Below are positions 38,077 through 46,592 of a stretch of DNA of 64,000 nt, in pieces; positions within the stretch are counted from its first letter, which is position 1, and the number at the start of each line of letters is the position of its first letter. The position numbers and the translations under genes are program-made. The notes under the pieces are model-generated. The model was not told the origin of the DNA. It searched no databases and saw only the letters and a program-made list of their open reading frames with translations. The DNA is from Sediminicola sp037203765 (lineage in GTDB: Bacteria > Bacteroidota > Bacteroidia > Flavobacteriales > Flavobacteriaceae): positions 310,001-374,000 of the forward strand of contig NZ_JBBCAS010000003.1 in assembly GCF_037203765.1 (NCBI RefSeq), given 5' to 3'.

Positions 38077-38709
38077 CTACGCATCCAACAACTTAATGTG
38101 GTTTCTAAAAAGCTCAACTTGTCCCATATTTTCCAGTTTTTTCAATAAGCGGGACACAACGACCCTGGAGGTGTGGAGTTCATAGGCAATTTGTTGATGG
38201 GTACTGTAAATGGTATGGTCATTCGTCACCCGGGCCTTATCCTTCAGGTATTTTAAGAGGCGCTCGTCCATTTTGAGAAAAGCGATACTGTCCACGGTCT
38301 CGAACATATCGTTGAGTCTCTCATGGTAGCTCTGAAGGATAAATTTTCGCCAACTGTGGTACTTGGCCATCCATTCTTCCATTTTGTGTACCGGGACCAT
38401 GATTAATTTGGTATCGGTTTCTGATATGGCCCGTATTTCGCTTTTGGTCTGTCCCATGCAACAGGTCAATGTCATGGCACATGTATCTCCTTGTTCCAAG
38501 AAATATAGTAAAAGTTCATCTCCATTTTCATCCTCCCTCAATATTTTAACCACGCCAGAGACCAATAGGGGCATGGATTTAATATAATTGCCTATCTCCA
38601 TGAGTTTAAAACCTTCGGGAATTTCTCTATAGGTACCTACCTGGTTGATTTCTTCCAATAAAGCCTCCTCAAAAATATGTTGGTAACGGTCCTTTAGTTC
38701 TTTGATCAT
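38077..38709 (-). CDS. Crp/Fnr family regulator, candidate master of the TGAY-N4-RTCA sites
   Basis: The ATG at 38709 (210 residues) is preferred. A longer frame would start inside deoD. The protein has a cyclic-nucleotide-type beta-barrel (residues 10-125), a dimer helix, and a winged helix-turn-helix (about 150-205) whose recognition helix reads TSRVVVSRLL. The Ser-Arg pair matches the FNR positions that read the TGA half-site. The FNR glutamate position is Val. The FNR N-terminal iron-sulfur cysteines are absent. Three cysteines (TCAMTLTCC) sit in the barrel at about residues 75-83, so its signal is unknown. It ends the terB-deoC-deoD unit, which itself carries a site. Confidence 0.88.
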   Translation of the reverse strand: MIKELKDRYQHIFEEALLEEINQVGTYREIPEGFKLMEIGNYIKSMPLLVSGVVKILREDENGDELLLYFLEQGDTCAMTLTCCMGQTKSEIRAISETDTKLIMVPVHKMEEWMAKYHSWRKFILQSYHERLNDMFETVDSIAFLKMDERLLKYLKDKARVTNDHTIYSTHQQIAYELHTSRVVVSRLLKKLENMGQVELFRNHIKLLDA

Positions 38710-38755
38710 ATGAATTGTAAAAATAACTCCCCTAAAGGTGCAACGTTTTGGTCGA

Positions 38756-39454
38756 TTATAAAACTCCCAAGGCAATTTCTATCATTTGTCGGAAGGAATT
38801 CTCCCTTTCCAAGGATGTCGTTTTTTCCCCAGTGACCAAGGAATCGGAAATGGTTAGAATGGCCAAAGCTTTTACATTGTACCTGGCGGCAACGGTGTAA
38901 AGTCCGGATGCTTCCATTTCTACGCAGAGCACACCAAATGTGGCCCAGAGTTTATAGGCATCGGGATCATCTTCATAGAATTCATCTGAGGTGAGTACAT
39001 TCCCTGCTTTGATCGGGATATGATTTTCTTTGGCGAAGGTGGCGGCCTTCATGAAAAGTTCAAAGTTGGCCGTTGGGGAGTAATCCGCATTGATAAATCT
39101 GGAATTATTGATTCCCGAAGTGGTGGATGCTGCCATGGCCAAAACAATATCCCTAATCTTAACATCTTTCTGATAGGAACCTGCAGAGCCCACACGGATC
39201 ATGTTTTTTACGCCATATTCATTGATCAGCTCGTGATAATAGATCATGGCTGAGGGAATACCCATACCGCTTCCCTGTACGGATACCCTTTTGCCCTTAT
39301 AAGTGCCGGTAAACCCGTACATGCCCCTTATCTCATTGTAACAGTACGGGTCTTTCAAAAATGTTTCGGCAATCCATTTTGCGCGTAGTGGGTCCCCTGG
39401 AAGGAGCACGGTTTCCGCAATATCCCCTTTTTTCGCATTGATATGGGTACTCAT
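38756..39454 (-). CDS. deoD: Purine-nucleoside phosphorylase, hexameric type
   Basis: The 232-residue protein has DeoD family blocks: ETVLLPGDPLRAKWIAETFL near the start, IRVGSAGSYQ, VEMEASGLYTVA (about residue 180) and ILTISDSLVTGE with the catalytic Asp. It splits purine (deoxy)nucleosides with phosphate. It lies ten bases after deoC and 46 bases ahead of the Crp/Fnr gene, in a nucleoside-salvage operon. Confidence 0.95.
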   Translation of the reverse strand: MSTHINAKKGDIAETVLLPGDPLRAKWIAETFLKDPYCYNEIRGMYGFTGTYKGKRVSVQGSGMGIPSAMIYYHELINEYGVKNMIRVGSAGSYQKDVKIRDIVLAMAASTTSGINNSRFINADYSPTANFELFMKAATFAKENHIPIKAGNVLTSDEFYEDDPDAYKLWATFGVLCVEMEASGLYTVAARYNVKALAILTISDSLVTGEKTTSLERENSFRQMIEIALGVL

Positions 39455-39464
39455 ACCTGTTGGT

Positions 39465-40109
39465 TTATGTTCCTGTAACTATATTGATGCCTGAGGATGT
39501 GCCAATTCTATCGGCACCCAGTTCAATATATTTTAAGGCCATTTCCCTGTTTTTAATTCCACCCGAGGCCTTTATTTTTATATTGTTTCCAACGGTTTTT
39601 TTCAATAGGGATATATCCTTAATGGTTGCCCCTTCCGGTCCAAAACCTGTAGAGGTCTTAACATAATCGGCCTTAGCAAGTTCAATGAGCTTACAGGCCT
39701 TTATTTTTTCTTCATCGGTAAGATAACAGGTCTCGATGATGACTTTCAAAATTGTGTTACCGAGGACCTGTTTGATTTTTTTTATTTCCTCCAGGACCAA
39801 ATCAAATTCCTTGGATTTTAACCATCCTACATTCAAGACCATGTCAATTTCATCCGCCCCATTGGCGATACAATCCTCCGCTTCTCCAACTTTGGATGCG
39901 GTGCTCATAGCTCCTAATGGAAATCCAATAACTGCCACGAGGTGCACGGGAGAGCCCTTAAGTTCTCTTTTTGCCAAGGGGATATGGCATCCATTGACAC
40001 AAACACCATAAAATTGATATTTTTTGGCCTCTGCACATAAATTGATGATGGCGTGATCTGTGGCTGTAGGGTTTAAAAGGGTATGGTCAATATAAGTTTC
40101 GAGGCCCAT
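39465..40109 (-). CDS. deoC: Deoxyribose-phosphate aldolase
   Basis: The 214-residue class I aldolase has the Schiff-base lysine at Lys151 (YVKTSTGF) and a second lysine in IKASGGI. It splits 2-deoxyribose 5-phosphate into glyceraldehyde 3-phosphate and acetaldehyde, feeding DNA-derived sugar into glycolysis. It is preceded by terB with a 3-base gap and followed by deoD. Confidence 0.95.
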   Translation of the reverse strand: MGLETYIDHTLLNPTATDHAIINLCAEAKKYQFYGVCVNGCHIPLAKRELKGSPVHLVAVIGFPLGAMSTASKVGEAEDCIANGADEIDMVLNVGWLKSKEFDLVLEEIKKIKQVLGNTILKVIIETCYLTDEEKIKACKLIELAKADYVKTSTGFGPEGATIKDISLLKKTVGNNIKIKASGGIKNREMALKYIELGADRIGTSSGINIVTGT

Positions 40110-40112
40110 GAA

Positions 40113-40523
40113 TTATGTTATACTTTTTAAAAACAGTTTTAGTTTTGCCAAGATAATTAATTCCGATTTGTTCTTGCCTGCAAAGGAAGCGGCAATGGCC
40201 TCTGCTGTTCTCCATATAAGCGTGGTCATCTTGGGACTGATCTTATCTTTATGTTCTCTAAAGAAATCCTTGAATTCCTCGAAATATAGTTCACCTTCTT
40301 TTTCCTCGTCCTGTAACCAATCGAATACAATTTCTATTTGGTAGGCGGCATCGGCCCCAAATTCATCCTCCACCTCATCTACATCCAACCATTTCTCCTT
40401 GATGGCTTGTTTTAGCCTAATGACCTCAATTGGCCTAATGGTATTATCGGCCATGGCAATAGCGTAAAAAAGTTTCCCTAGGTTTTGATATAGTTCGTTC
40501 CCGATTTTTTGTGAGTTCAGCAT
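40113..40523 (-). CDS. TerB-like small acidic helical protein
   Basis: The 136-residue protein is helical and acidic, with AIAMADNTIRPIEVIRLKQAI matching the TerB-like metal-binding helix pattern and a DEVEDEFG acidic stretch. The match is to the fold rather than to proven tellurite resistance, and the function is unknown. It is the first gene of the terB-deoC-deoD-crp operon and lies closest to the operator at 40578. Confidence 0.6.
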   Translation of the reverse strand: MLNSQKIGNELYQNLGKLFYAIAMADNTIRPIEVIRLKQAIKEKWLDVDEVEDEFGADAAYQIEIVFDWLQDEEKEGELYFEEFKDFFREHKDKISPKMTTLIWRTAEAIAASFAGKNKSELIILAKLKLFLKSIT

Positions 40524-40546
40524 GACTGTACAATTTATGATCTCAT

Positions 40547-40620
40547 CAAAAATAAGGCTACTATCAACCTTTTTTTATGATTATTGTCAGTTGTAATCTT
40601 AGGAAATTTCCATAATTATC
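40547..40620. promoter_or_regulatory. Crp/Fnr-type operator of the terB-deoC-deoD-crp operon
   Basis: TGATTATTGTCA (40578-40589) is centred 29.5 bp from the TA of a perfect minus-strand -7 element TATTTTTG (40554 down to 40547). On the plus strand a TA is also at 29.5 bp (40613, TAATTATC), but the rest of the element is weak. This would make the Crp/Fnr gene subject to its own type of site. Confidence 0.78.
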
Positions 40621-40712
40621 TAAATTCTAGTGTAGTTATCAACCTGTGTTTTTTCTATAGGCATCCCTTGTGGTTATCTTTTTTGAGACCAAAAAATGGG
40701 TCGATATGGGTA

Positions 40713-40755
40713 TGACCATGGTCATTTTTAAGGAAAATGAACCAACTTATATTTA
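40713..40755 (+). promoter_or_regulatory. Crp/Fnr-type operator and -7 element of the Mla operon
   Basis: The perfect palindrome TGACCATGGTCA (40713-40724) is centred 29.5 bp before the TA of TATATTTA (40748-40755). The inferred transcript starts near 40760, so the ATG at 40737 cannot be used. This supports the ATG at 40785 for MlaE. Confidence 0.82.
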
Positions 40756-40784
40756 TAAGAGCCAATAATCTTTACGATAGAAGG

Positions 40785-41567
40785 ATGAAACTGACTACTC
40801 AAATAAAAAGTGGGATTCTAAAGTTCTTTGACCAGATAGGGGATCTTTCTTTTTTTTCGGGACGGTTTTTTAGGGAGTTTCTAAAGCCCCCTTATGAGTT
40901 TTCAGAACTGTTGCACCAATGCTATAACGTAGGAAACAGGTCCTTGCCCTTGGTTGGGATCACAGGATTTATTATTGGTTTGGTATTGACCCTTCAGACT
41001 AGGCCTACCCTGGAGGAATTCGGAGCGGTATCCTGGATGCCCAATATGGTTGGAATATCCATTGTAAGAGAAATTGGTCCCGTGATCGTTGCACTCATCT
41101 GTGCTGGCCGTGTGGCCTCAGGGATGGGAGCGGAATTGGGCTCCATGAGGGTAACGGAACAAATAGACGCCATGGAAGTTTCGGGTACAAACCCATTTAA
41201 ATTTTTAGTGGTTACGCGGATATTGGCTACCATGCTCATGTTGCCCCTACTGGTCATATTGGGGGATATGTTTGCATTGTATGGTTCCTTTTTGGTGGAG
41301 AACGTAAAAGGGGAGGTGTCGTTTGCCCTATATTTTAATAAGGTATTTGAATCCTTGGGTTTCAGTGACCTGATACCGGCGGTGATCAAATCCTTTTTCT
41401 TTGGTTTTGCCATTGGGCTGGTAGGCTGTTATAAGGGTTATTACTGTAAAAAAGGAACCGTTGGTGTAGGGGTCGCAGCAAATACCGCTGTGGTCATGGC
41501 CTCAATGCTCATTTTTATCATAGACTTTGTGGCCGTATTTATTTCAGATATATTTTATGAACTCTAA
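40785..41567 (+). CDS. mlaE: MlaE-type permease of an MCE lipid transporter
   Basis: The 260-residue membrane protein has the MlaE/YrbE fold: GITGFIIGLVLTLQTRPTLEEFG and VREIGPVIVALICAGRVASGMGAELG (EQIDAME follows), with five or so transmembrane helices. It forms the inner membrane core that moves phospholipids with MlaF and MlaD. The chosen start fits the promoter at 40748. An upstream ATG (40737) would add 16 unlikely residues. The stop overlaps the ATPase start by one base. Confidence 0.92.
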   Translation: MKLTTQIKSGILKFFDQIGDLSFFSGRFFREFLKPPYEFSELLHQCYNVGNRSLPLVGITGFIIGLVLTLQTRPTLEEFGAVSWMPNMVGISIVREIGPVIVALICAGRVASGMGAELGSMRVTEQIDAMEVSGTNPFKFLVVTRILATMLMLPLLVILGDMFALYGSFLVENVKGEVSFALYFNKVFESLGFSDLIPAVIKSFFFGFAIGLVGCYKGYYCKKGTVGVGVAANTAVVMASMLIFIIDFVAVFISDIFYEL

Positions 41568-42343
41568 TGCCTATGGAGGATACTACGAATAGACCAGAAT
41601 TGAGGGAAACGAAAGAAAAGGTAATTGATATAAAGGAACTGAGAAAAAGTTTTGGTGACAATCATGTGCTCAATGGCTTTAATATGCATCTCCTCAAAGG
41701 GGAGAATTTGGTTATTATGGGCAAATCGGGTTCTGGCAAATCGGTATTGATAAAATGCCTGGTAGGCTTGGAGACCGCTGATAGTGGATCGATCAATATT
41801 ATGGGCCATGAAGTTACGGAGCTGGACCGATCCATGTTGGACATCTTACGGGCGGAAATCGGTTTTTTGTTCCAAGGGAGTGCCCTTTATGATTCCATGA
41901 CCGTCCGAGAGAATTTGGAGTTTCCCTTGAGAAGACATAAAAAAAGGTTTGATAAAGCCATGGATACCAATACTATTGTTTTGGAAGCCTTGGAAAATGT
42001 GGGGTTGGCACATACCTTGGAGATGATGCCCAGTGAACTCTCCGGAGGAATGAAACGAAGGATAGCACTGGCAAGAACCTTGATCATACGGCCCAAAATT
42101 ATATTGTATGACGAACCTACCAGTGGATTGGATCCCATAACCTCCAAGGAAATTATAGAACTGATGCTTCGGATCCAAAAGAAATACGAAACCTCCTCCC
42201 TGATCATAACCCATGACGTGGACTGTGCCAGGGTCATATCGGATAGAATGATTCTCTTGGTTGACGGCATAAATTATGCGGAAGGTAGATATAACGAACT
42301 AGTGAAGGCAAGCGATCCAAAAATAAAAGCCTTCTTCAAATAA
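41567..42343 (+). CDS. mlaF: MlaF-type ABC ATPase
   Basis: The 258-residue protein has Walker A GKSGSGKSVL (about residues 47-56), the signature LSGGMKRRIALAR and Walker B IILYDEPTSGLDP. The order permease, ATPase, MCE protein is that of Mla/MCE phospholipid transporters. It has TAATG coupling to the permease. Confidence 0.93.
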   Translation: MPMEDTTNRPELRETKEKVIDIKELRKSFGDNHVLNGFNMHLLKGENLVIMGKSGSGKSVLIKCLVGLETADSGSINIMGHEVTELDRSMLDILRAEIGFLFQGSALYDSMTVRENLEFPLRRHKKRFDKAMDTNTIVLEALENVGLAHTLEMMPSELSGGMKRRIALARTLIIRPKIILYDEPTSGLDPITSKEIIELMLRIQKKYETSSLIITHDVDCARVISDRMILLVDGINYAEGRYNELVKASDPKIKAFFK

Positions 42344-42350
42344 TTAGATC

Positions 42351-43349
42351 ATGGTAAAATCAACTACAAGAAATAACATTAGATTGGGATTGTTTGTTGT
42401 CATAGGAACCATACTTCTGGTGGTAGCTGCTTATCTTATTGGGAACAATAAAAGCATGTTCAGCAAGACGTTTTCCATCAGTGCAAAATTCAACAATGTA
42501 AATGGTCTGATCTTGGGAAACAATGTCAGGTTCTCCGGTATTGTGGTAGGAACGGTCAAGGGAATAGAAATGGAAAGTGATACCATAATCAGGGTGCGTA
42601 TGGCCATTGAGGAAAAAATGCAACGTTATATTAAGAAGGATGCCATAGCCACCATAGGTTCGGATGGACTTGTTGGCAGTATGATCATCAATATTATACC
42701 GGGCAAAAATAACGCCCCCTTGGTTCAGGACAACGATGAAATTGCTTCCTACAGTAGGATCGCCACGGAAGACATGTTGAGTACATTGAATGTTACCAAT
42801 GAAAATGCCGCCATGCTAACGGCAGACCTCTTAAAGGTGTCCCAGTCCCTGACCAAGGGTAAAGGTACCATGGGCCGATTATTGAATGACACTGTCATGG
42901 CCACCAATTTAGAGAAGATCGTGATGAATCTAAAATTCACCAGTGATCAGGCTAATATTGCGTTTACCAACTTGAATGATTTGGTGAAAACCATTGATAT
43001 GGAGAACAGTACAGCCGGAATTTTATTAAGTGATTCCATCTCTGGTAACCAAATGAAGGCGATGATCAACACTATGCAATCCACGAGTTTGAAAATAGAG
43101 GAGATCACCAAAGAGGTACAAGCACTTGTCAAAAATGTTAAGGAAGGGGATGGGGCTTTAAATTACTTGACCACAGATACGTTGTTGGTCGAACAATTGG
43201 ATGCCGCCCTAAAAAATATTGAATCCGGAACAGAAAAATTTGATGAAAATATGGAAGCCCTAAAACACAACTTTTTGTTCAGGGGATATTTTAAAAAGCA
43301 GGAAAAGAAACGGCTAAAAGAGCAAAATAGAAATGGTGCCAATAACTAA
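42351..43349 (+). CDS. mlaD: MlaD-type MCE domain protein
   Basis: The 332-residue protein has an N-terminal transmembrane anchor (residues 12-30), one MCE domain (about 38-118, NVNGLILGNNVRFSGIVVGTV) and a long helical C terminus rich in polar residues (LTKGKGTMGRLLNDT and two similar GxG-LL repeats) that may form the periplasmic needle. It binds lipid in the periplasm. No MlaC, MlaB or MlaA partner lies in the window. Confidence 0.9.
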   Translation: MVKSTTRNNIRLGLFVVIGTILLVVAAYLIGNNKSMFSKTFSISAKFNNVNGLILGNNVRFSGIVVGTVKGIEMESDTIIRVRMAIEEKMQRYIKKDAIATIGSDGLVGSMIINIIPGKNNAPLVQDNDEIASYSRIATEDMLSTLNVTNENAAMLTADLLKVSQSLTKGKGTMGRLLNDTVMATNLEKIVMNLKFTSDQANIAFTNLNDLVKTIDMENSTAGILLSDSISGNQMKAMINTMQSTSLKIEEITKEVQALVKNVKEGDGALNYLTTDTLLVEQLDAALKNIESGTEKFDENMEALKHNFLFRGYFKKQEKKRLKEQNRNGANN

Positions 43350-43365
43350 TGGACCATTCCACAAC

Positions 43366-43740
43366 TCATATTTTGATGATATCCGTAGGAGTTTCAATTA
43401 GAATGGTAAGCTTTCCTCTTATGGCCACCGGCTGCTTCATTATATCTGGATTATGACGGATCATTTTTATCCAGTCATCTTCGGAAAAGTCATGGTGTTC
43501 CTTAAATCGGGCCTTGTAAATAGGATGGTCCTGGTTTACCATATCCTTGATTTCCAAATGTAATCGTTCCGCAATCTCAGCGATCTGTGTCCCGGTTAAA
43601 GGTGTTTTTAGGATATCAATTTCATGTATGGGCAACCCTTCCGCCTTGGCATAGGCGAGTGTTTGTTTTGCCCTGGTTGACTTGGAACTATAGTACAGGG
43701 TAATCTGTCTTTCTGAGGTTGCAATTTCTCCCATGATCAA
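43366..43740 (-). CDS. ArsC/Spx-like thioredoxin-fold protein without cysteine
   Basis: The product is 124 residues (122 from the second ATG, MGEIATSERQ). It aligns along its length with the ArsC/Spx family: ITLYYSSKSTRAKQTLAYAK for the active-site loop, and IMKQPVAIRGK for the late cis-proline strand. The active-site Cys of ArsC is Ser here, and the protein contains no cysteine at all, so reductase chemistry is excluded. A binding or regulatory role, as for Spx-type proteins, is inferred. It is the last gene of the WG-repeat operon. A paralogue is at 62868-63272. Confidence 0.75.
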   Translation of the reverse strand: MIMGEIATSERQITLYYSSKSTRAKQTLAYAKAEGLPIHEIDILKTPLTGTQIAEIAERLHLEIKDMVNQDHPIYKARFKEHHDFSEDDWIKMIRHNPDIMKQPVAIRGKLTILIETPTDIIKI

Positions 43741-43744
43741 AGTA

Positions 43745-43975
43745 TTAGGTGGGTTTGATTTGTGTTCGATGTGTCTCCAAGTGGTGTCTGAGCAATTGTT
43801 TTAGGCTATCAAGATAGGCACTTAAGATAGACTGATCCAAGTTGGGATGTCCCTCATTGGGCAATGTAAGTGGGTTTTCGTCTAAAAATTTATACAATTC
43901 AGGGTAATTGGTTTCAATATTTGAAGTCAATTGGGTGATCTTATTTAAGATAGATTCGGAATTTGTCATGATCAT
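43745..43975 (-). CDS. Unknown 76-residue protein
   Basis: This is a small, soluble, probably helical protein with an acidic centre and a basic tail (LLRHHLETHRTQIKPT). The spacing is tight: four bases to the ArsC-like gene and six bases to the upstream gene. I do not recognise a family, and existence is supported by operon packing and ordinary codon use. Confidence 0.6.
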   Translation of the reverse strand: MIMTNSESILNKITQLTSNIETNYPELYKFLDENPLTLPNEGHPNLDQSILSAYLDSLKQLLRHHLETHRTQIKPT

Positions 43976-43981
43976 TATTTT

Positions 43982-44401
43982 TTAAGGTTCTTGGGGTGCC
44001 ATTATGGTATAAAAGGATTCACTGTCCATTATATATTCCGTAATGGTAAAAACTTCCTTTCTGTTGTTTCTGAAAGTTTTTATAAAATTGCTTATTTCCT
44101 GTTCCAAATGTTGGTGTTCCAGCGCAAAGACTCCGGCATCTTGTCTTTTGGGGTTTTCTACCAAATATCCTACCTGAATGATGTGTTTGCCCACTTTTGC
44201 CAAAAGATCTTCACAAGTTTGACCCAGCTTCAATAGATTCTTTTTGATGTCTTTCACCATGGCCAAATTCTCGGCTTTGGTAATCCAAATGAAATATTTG
44301 TCTATTAAATGGTGCAAAAATCGAAGATCATCCTTGTAGAAAAGCAGATCGGACTTCCAATGTTCCGATAACACATAAAGCTCTTCCCAATTAGTTTTCA
44401 T
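43982..44401 (-). CDS. Unknown helical protein, paralogue of the protein at 59372
   Basis: The 139-residue all-helical protein has early residues (EHWKSDLLFYKDDLRFLHHLIDKYF) that share a W-x-S-(D/E)-L-x-F-x-K-D pattern and FL-x2-LI-x2-Y with the protein at 59372-59815. It has a coiled-coil-like middle part. The function is unknown. It is the second gene of the WG-repeat operon. Confidence 0.7.
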   Translation of the reverse strand: MKTNWEELYVLSEHWKSDLLFYKDDLRFLHHLIDKYFIWITKAENLAMVKDIKKNLLKLGQTCEDLLAKVGKHIIQVGYLVENPKRQDAGVFALEHQHLEQEISNFIKTFRNNRKEVFTITEYIMDSESFYTIMAPQEP

Positions 44402-44415
44402 AGTGGCTCCTGTAT

Positions 44416-45045
44416 TTACATCGTTATTTTTCTTATCTCCAAGCTGTTGTCCTCATTCCGAACAGCAATCAATGTTTCACTCAATAATTTGGTCCTCAAC
44501 CAAGGGGTTTGATACCTCTTGGAAGTCATTTGAATGTTTGTGGGTTTGGCCAGATATTCTATGATTTTTCCGGAGGTATCCATAAGGACCTCATGGAATT
44601 TATAGTCATAGACTTTTAGTTTAAATTCGTTCTCACCCCTAAAGACTTTTTCAAAAATGATCCCTGTAAAGTATCCACTGTCGTATTGGGCCACATTCAA
44701 AAATTGATAATCAATGACCAACTTCCCGGTTGTATCGATAAAGCCGTAATAGGGTATGCCTTCTTCTACTTTTTTTACCAGACATCTTCCTTGTTTAAAA
44801 ATGGGATATTTTACCCCCATTATCCCAAATGTGGATGGGTCTGCAGAACGGTCAAAGACCAGATCACTTCTAAAATTGATGACCAGATCTCCTTTAGTGT
44901 TCATAAATCCCCATTGCTCTCCTTTTTTGATGGCTGCGAGACCTTCACTAAATGGAGCAATTTCCTCTATGCCCGTAAATGCCTGGGCAACTACGAATAG
45001 CGGGATCAAAAGAAACAGTACAAATGGTGTGAATTTATTTTTCAT
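44416..45045 (-). CDS. WG-repeat protein, exported
   Basis: The 209-residue protein begins with a signal peptide (KNKFTPFVLFLLIPLFVVAQA). It has two clear WG repeats (QWGFMNTKGDLVI and YYGFIDTTGKLVI, about residues 45-57 and 98-111). These form beta units of unknown binding role. It is first in an operon with two small unknown genes and a Cys-less ArsC-like gene, under the site at 45101. Confidence 0.82.
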   Translation of the reverse strand: MKNKFTPFVLFLLIPLFVVAQAFTGIEEIAPFSEGLAAIKKGEQWGFMNTKGDLVINFRSDLVFDRSADPSTFGIMGVKYPIFKQGRCLVKKVEEGIPYYGFIDTTGKLVIDYQFLNVAQYDSGYFTGIIFEKVFRGENEFKLKVYDYKFHEVLMDTSGKIIEYLAKPTNIQMTSKRYQTPWLRTKLLSETLIAVRNEDNSLEIRKITM

Positions 45046-45069
45046 GGTGTGCTTTTTTATTAGGTATTG

Positions 45070-45112
45070 CCAAAGTATTGTTTGTTCCGTTCATATGAAA
45101 TGATAATTATCA
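45070..45112 (-). promoter_or_regulatory. Crp/Fnr-type operator and -7 element of the WG-repeat operon
   Basis: TGATAATTATCA (45101-45112), the same 12-mer as upstream of dnaJ, is centred 29.5 bp from the TA of TACTTTGG on the minus strand (45077 down to 45070). The plus-strand mirror position lacks TA. Confidence 0.82.
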
Positions 45113-45151
45113 GTTACACCGGGTGGCGACCCCATGATCATTCCATGGATA

Positions 45152-45194
45152 TGACATTAATCATAGTAACCAAAATTGACAATAATTAATTTTA
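45152..45194 (+). promoter_or_regulatory. Crp/Fnr-type operator and -7 element of hpf
   Basis: TGACATTAATCA (45152-45163) is centred 29.5 bp before the TA of TAATTTTA (45187-45194). The minus-strand mirror has no TA, so this site serves only the hpf direction, while the neighbouring site at 45101 serves the opposite one. Confidence 0.8.
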
Positions 45195-45335
45195 TGCTTG
45201 GGAAGGGTATTTTGGTTCAACATCCTGATTCTATAATTCAAAAGTTGGGGAAAATGGAATTCAAAGAACTTGGACAGGTACCAATGGAGTTTAGGAACTT
45301 TTAATAAATGTCCATTAACATTAAACTGCACTAAA

Positions 45336-45638
45336 ATGACAATAAACGTTCAGCATGTAAATATGCCCACCAGCGAGGCGACAACGGAATATGTAACCAA
45401 AAAGTTGAACAAACTGGGAGATAGATACCATTGGGTAATCGCGGCCAAAGTCCATTTTAAACTGGAAAATGACCCAACGGATAAAGGCAAGTTGTGCGAA
45501 ATTGAACTGAGTGCTCCCGGGCCCAGAATATTCGCCAAATCCAATGAGGCACATTTTGAGAAAGCAGCGGTGGCCACTTTGAACGATTTGGAAAGACAAC
45601 TGAAGAAACTCAATGAAAAACGAAACAAAAGATTCTGA
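45336..45638 (+). CDS. hpf: Ribosome hibernation promoting factor, short form
   Basis: The 100-residue protein is of the HPF/YfiA (S30AE) family: MTINVQHVNMPTSEATTEYVTKKL, then EIELSAPGPRIFAKSNEAHFEKAAVATLNDLERQL. The ATG at 45336 gives the family N terminus. It binds the 30S decoding centre and inactivates ribosomes under stress. The C-terminal dimerisation domain of long HPF is absent. A universal stress protein gene follows after 82 bases. Confidence 0.9.
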   Translation: MTINVQHVNMPTSEATTEYVTKKLNKLGDRYHWVIAAKVHFKLENDPTDKGKLCEIELSAPGPRIFAKSNEAHFEKAAVATLNDLERQLKKLNEKRNKRF

Positions 45639-45720
45639 ACATCCCAATAGTGCACTTGGCATAGTTTTGATTTCTATATAATTATCAATAATGCAAAGGC
45701 AACACGGTAATAACTTAGTC

Positions 45721-46554
45721 ATGAAGAAAATAATGGTCCCCGTAGATTTCTCGGAATTTTCCGAATATGCCCTGGAAGTGGCTGCCAATCTGGCCAAAGC
45801 ATATGGTGCGGAAATTCAGGTTTTCCACATGCTGGGTATTTCAGAATCCGTACTAGCGGCCAACGAGGCTATTGAAATGGCAGAGGCCAAATATTATATG
45901 GGCATGGCCAAGGAAAGGTTCGCCACGTTTTTGAATAAAGATTATTTGAAGGGTATCAGGATTACGGAGATCATTCAGAATTATAAGGTCTTCAGCGAAA
46001 TTAATGAGCTGGCCAAAGAGCAGGATATTGATTTGATTGTAATGGGTTCCCACGGCTCCAAAGGGCTGAGTGAATTTTTTGTGGGATCCAATACCGAGAA
46101 GGTCGTTCGGACTTCCGCTATACCCGTGCTGGTGATAAAACAGCGAAGGCCCCAATTTAAAATGGAAAAGGTGGTATTCGCCTGTGATTTCAAAAAAGAG
46201 AATCTGTTTGCTTTTATCCATGCCGTCAACCTATTTGCCACTCATGGGGCACAGCTGAATTTGGTCTATGTGAACAAGCCCAATGAGTATTATATTACCA
46301 AAGCGGAATTGGATGAGAGGATAACTTATTTTATGTCAAAGGTACGGGACCAAAACGTAACGAATATGAACGTGGCCTATGTGACCGATTACTCCATTGA
46401 GCATGGGATTTTGGAGTATTGTAAACAGATCCAAGCAGATCTTGTGGCCATTCCCACGCACGGGAGAAAAGGTTGGGCACATTTTTTTGTCGGTAGTTTG
46501 GGTGAGAATATGGCCAATCATGCCGAAATACCGGTAATGACTTTTAGGATTTAA
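45721..46554 (+). CDS. Universal stress protein, tandem domain, both nucleotide motifs intact
   Basis: The ATG at 45721 gives 277 residues and the UspA N terminus MKKIMVPVDFSEFSEYAL. Two USP domains (about 1-140 and 150-277) each retain the ATP-binding pattern G-x2-G-x9-G-S: MGSHGSKGLSEFFVGS and PTHGRKGWAHFFVGS. This distinguishes it from the seven other USP genes, whose second domain lacks the motif. It is likely co-transcribed with hpf. Confidence 0.9.
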   Translation: MKKIMVPVDFSEFSEYALEVAANLAKAYGAEIQVFHMLGISESVLAANEAIEMAEAKYYMGMAKERFATFLNKDYLKGIRITEIIQNYKVFSEINELAKEQDIDLIVMGSHGSKGLSEFFVGSNTEKVVRTSAIPVLVIKQRRPQFKMEKVVFACDFKKENLFAFIHAVNLFATHGAQLNLVYVNKPNEYYITKAELDERITYFMSKVRDQNVTNMNVAYVTDYSIEHGILEYCKQIQADLVAIPTHGRKGWAHFFVGSLGENMANHAEIPVMTFRI

Positions 46555-46592
46555 GAATTTTCAAAGGTAGTTTTGCTTACATTAATTTGATT

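Noticed and set aside
38710..38775. Longer N terminus for the Crp/Fnr protein
   Set aside because: It would overlap the end of deoD and add 22 residues not typical of the family; the ATG at 38709 gives a normal start.
40737..40784. Longer N terminus for MlaE (ATG at 40737)
   Set aside because: The inferred promoter -7 element covers 40748-40755, so this ATG would be upstream of the transcript start; the extra residues also do not fit the family.
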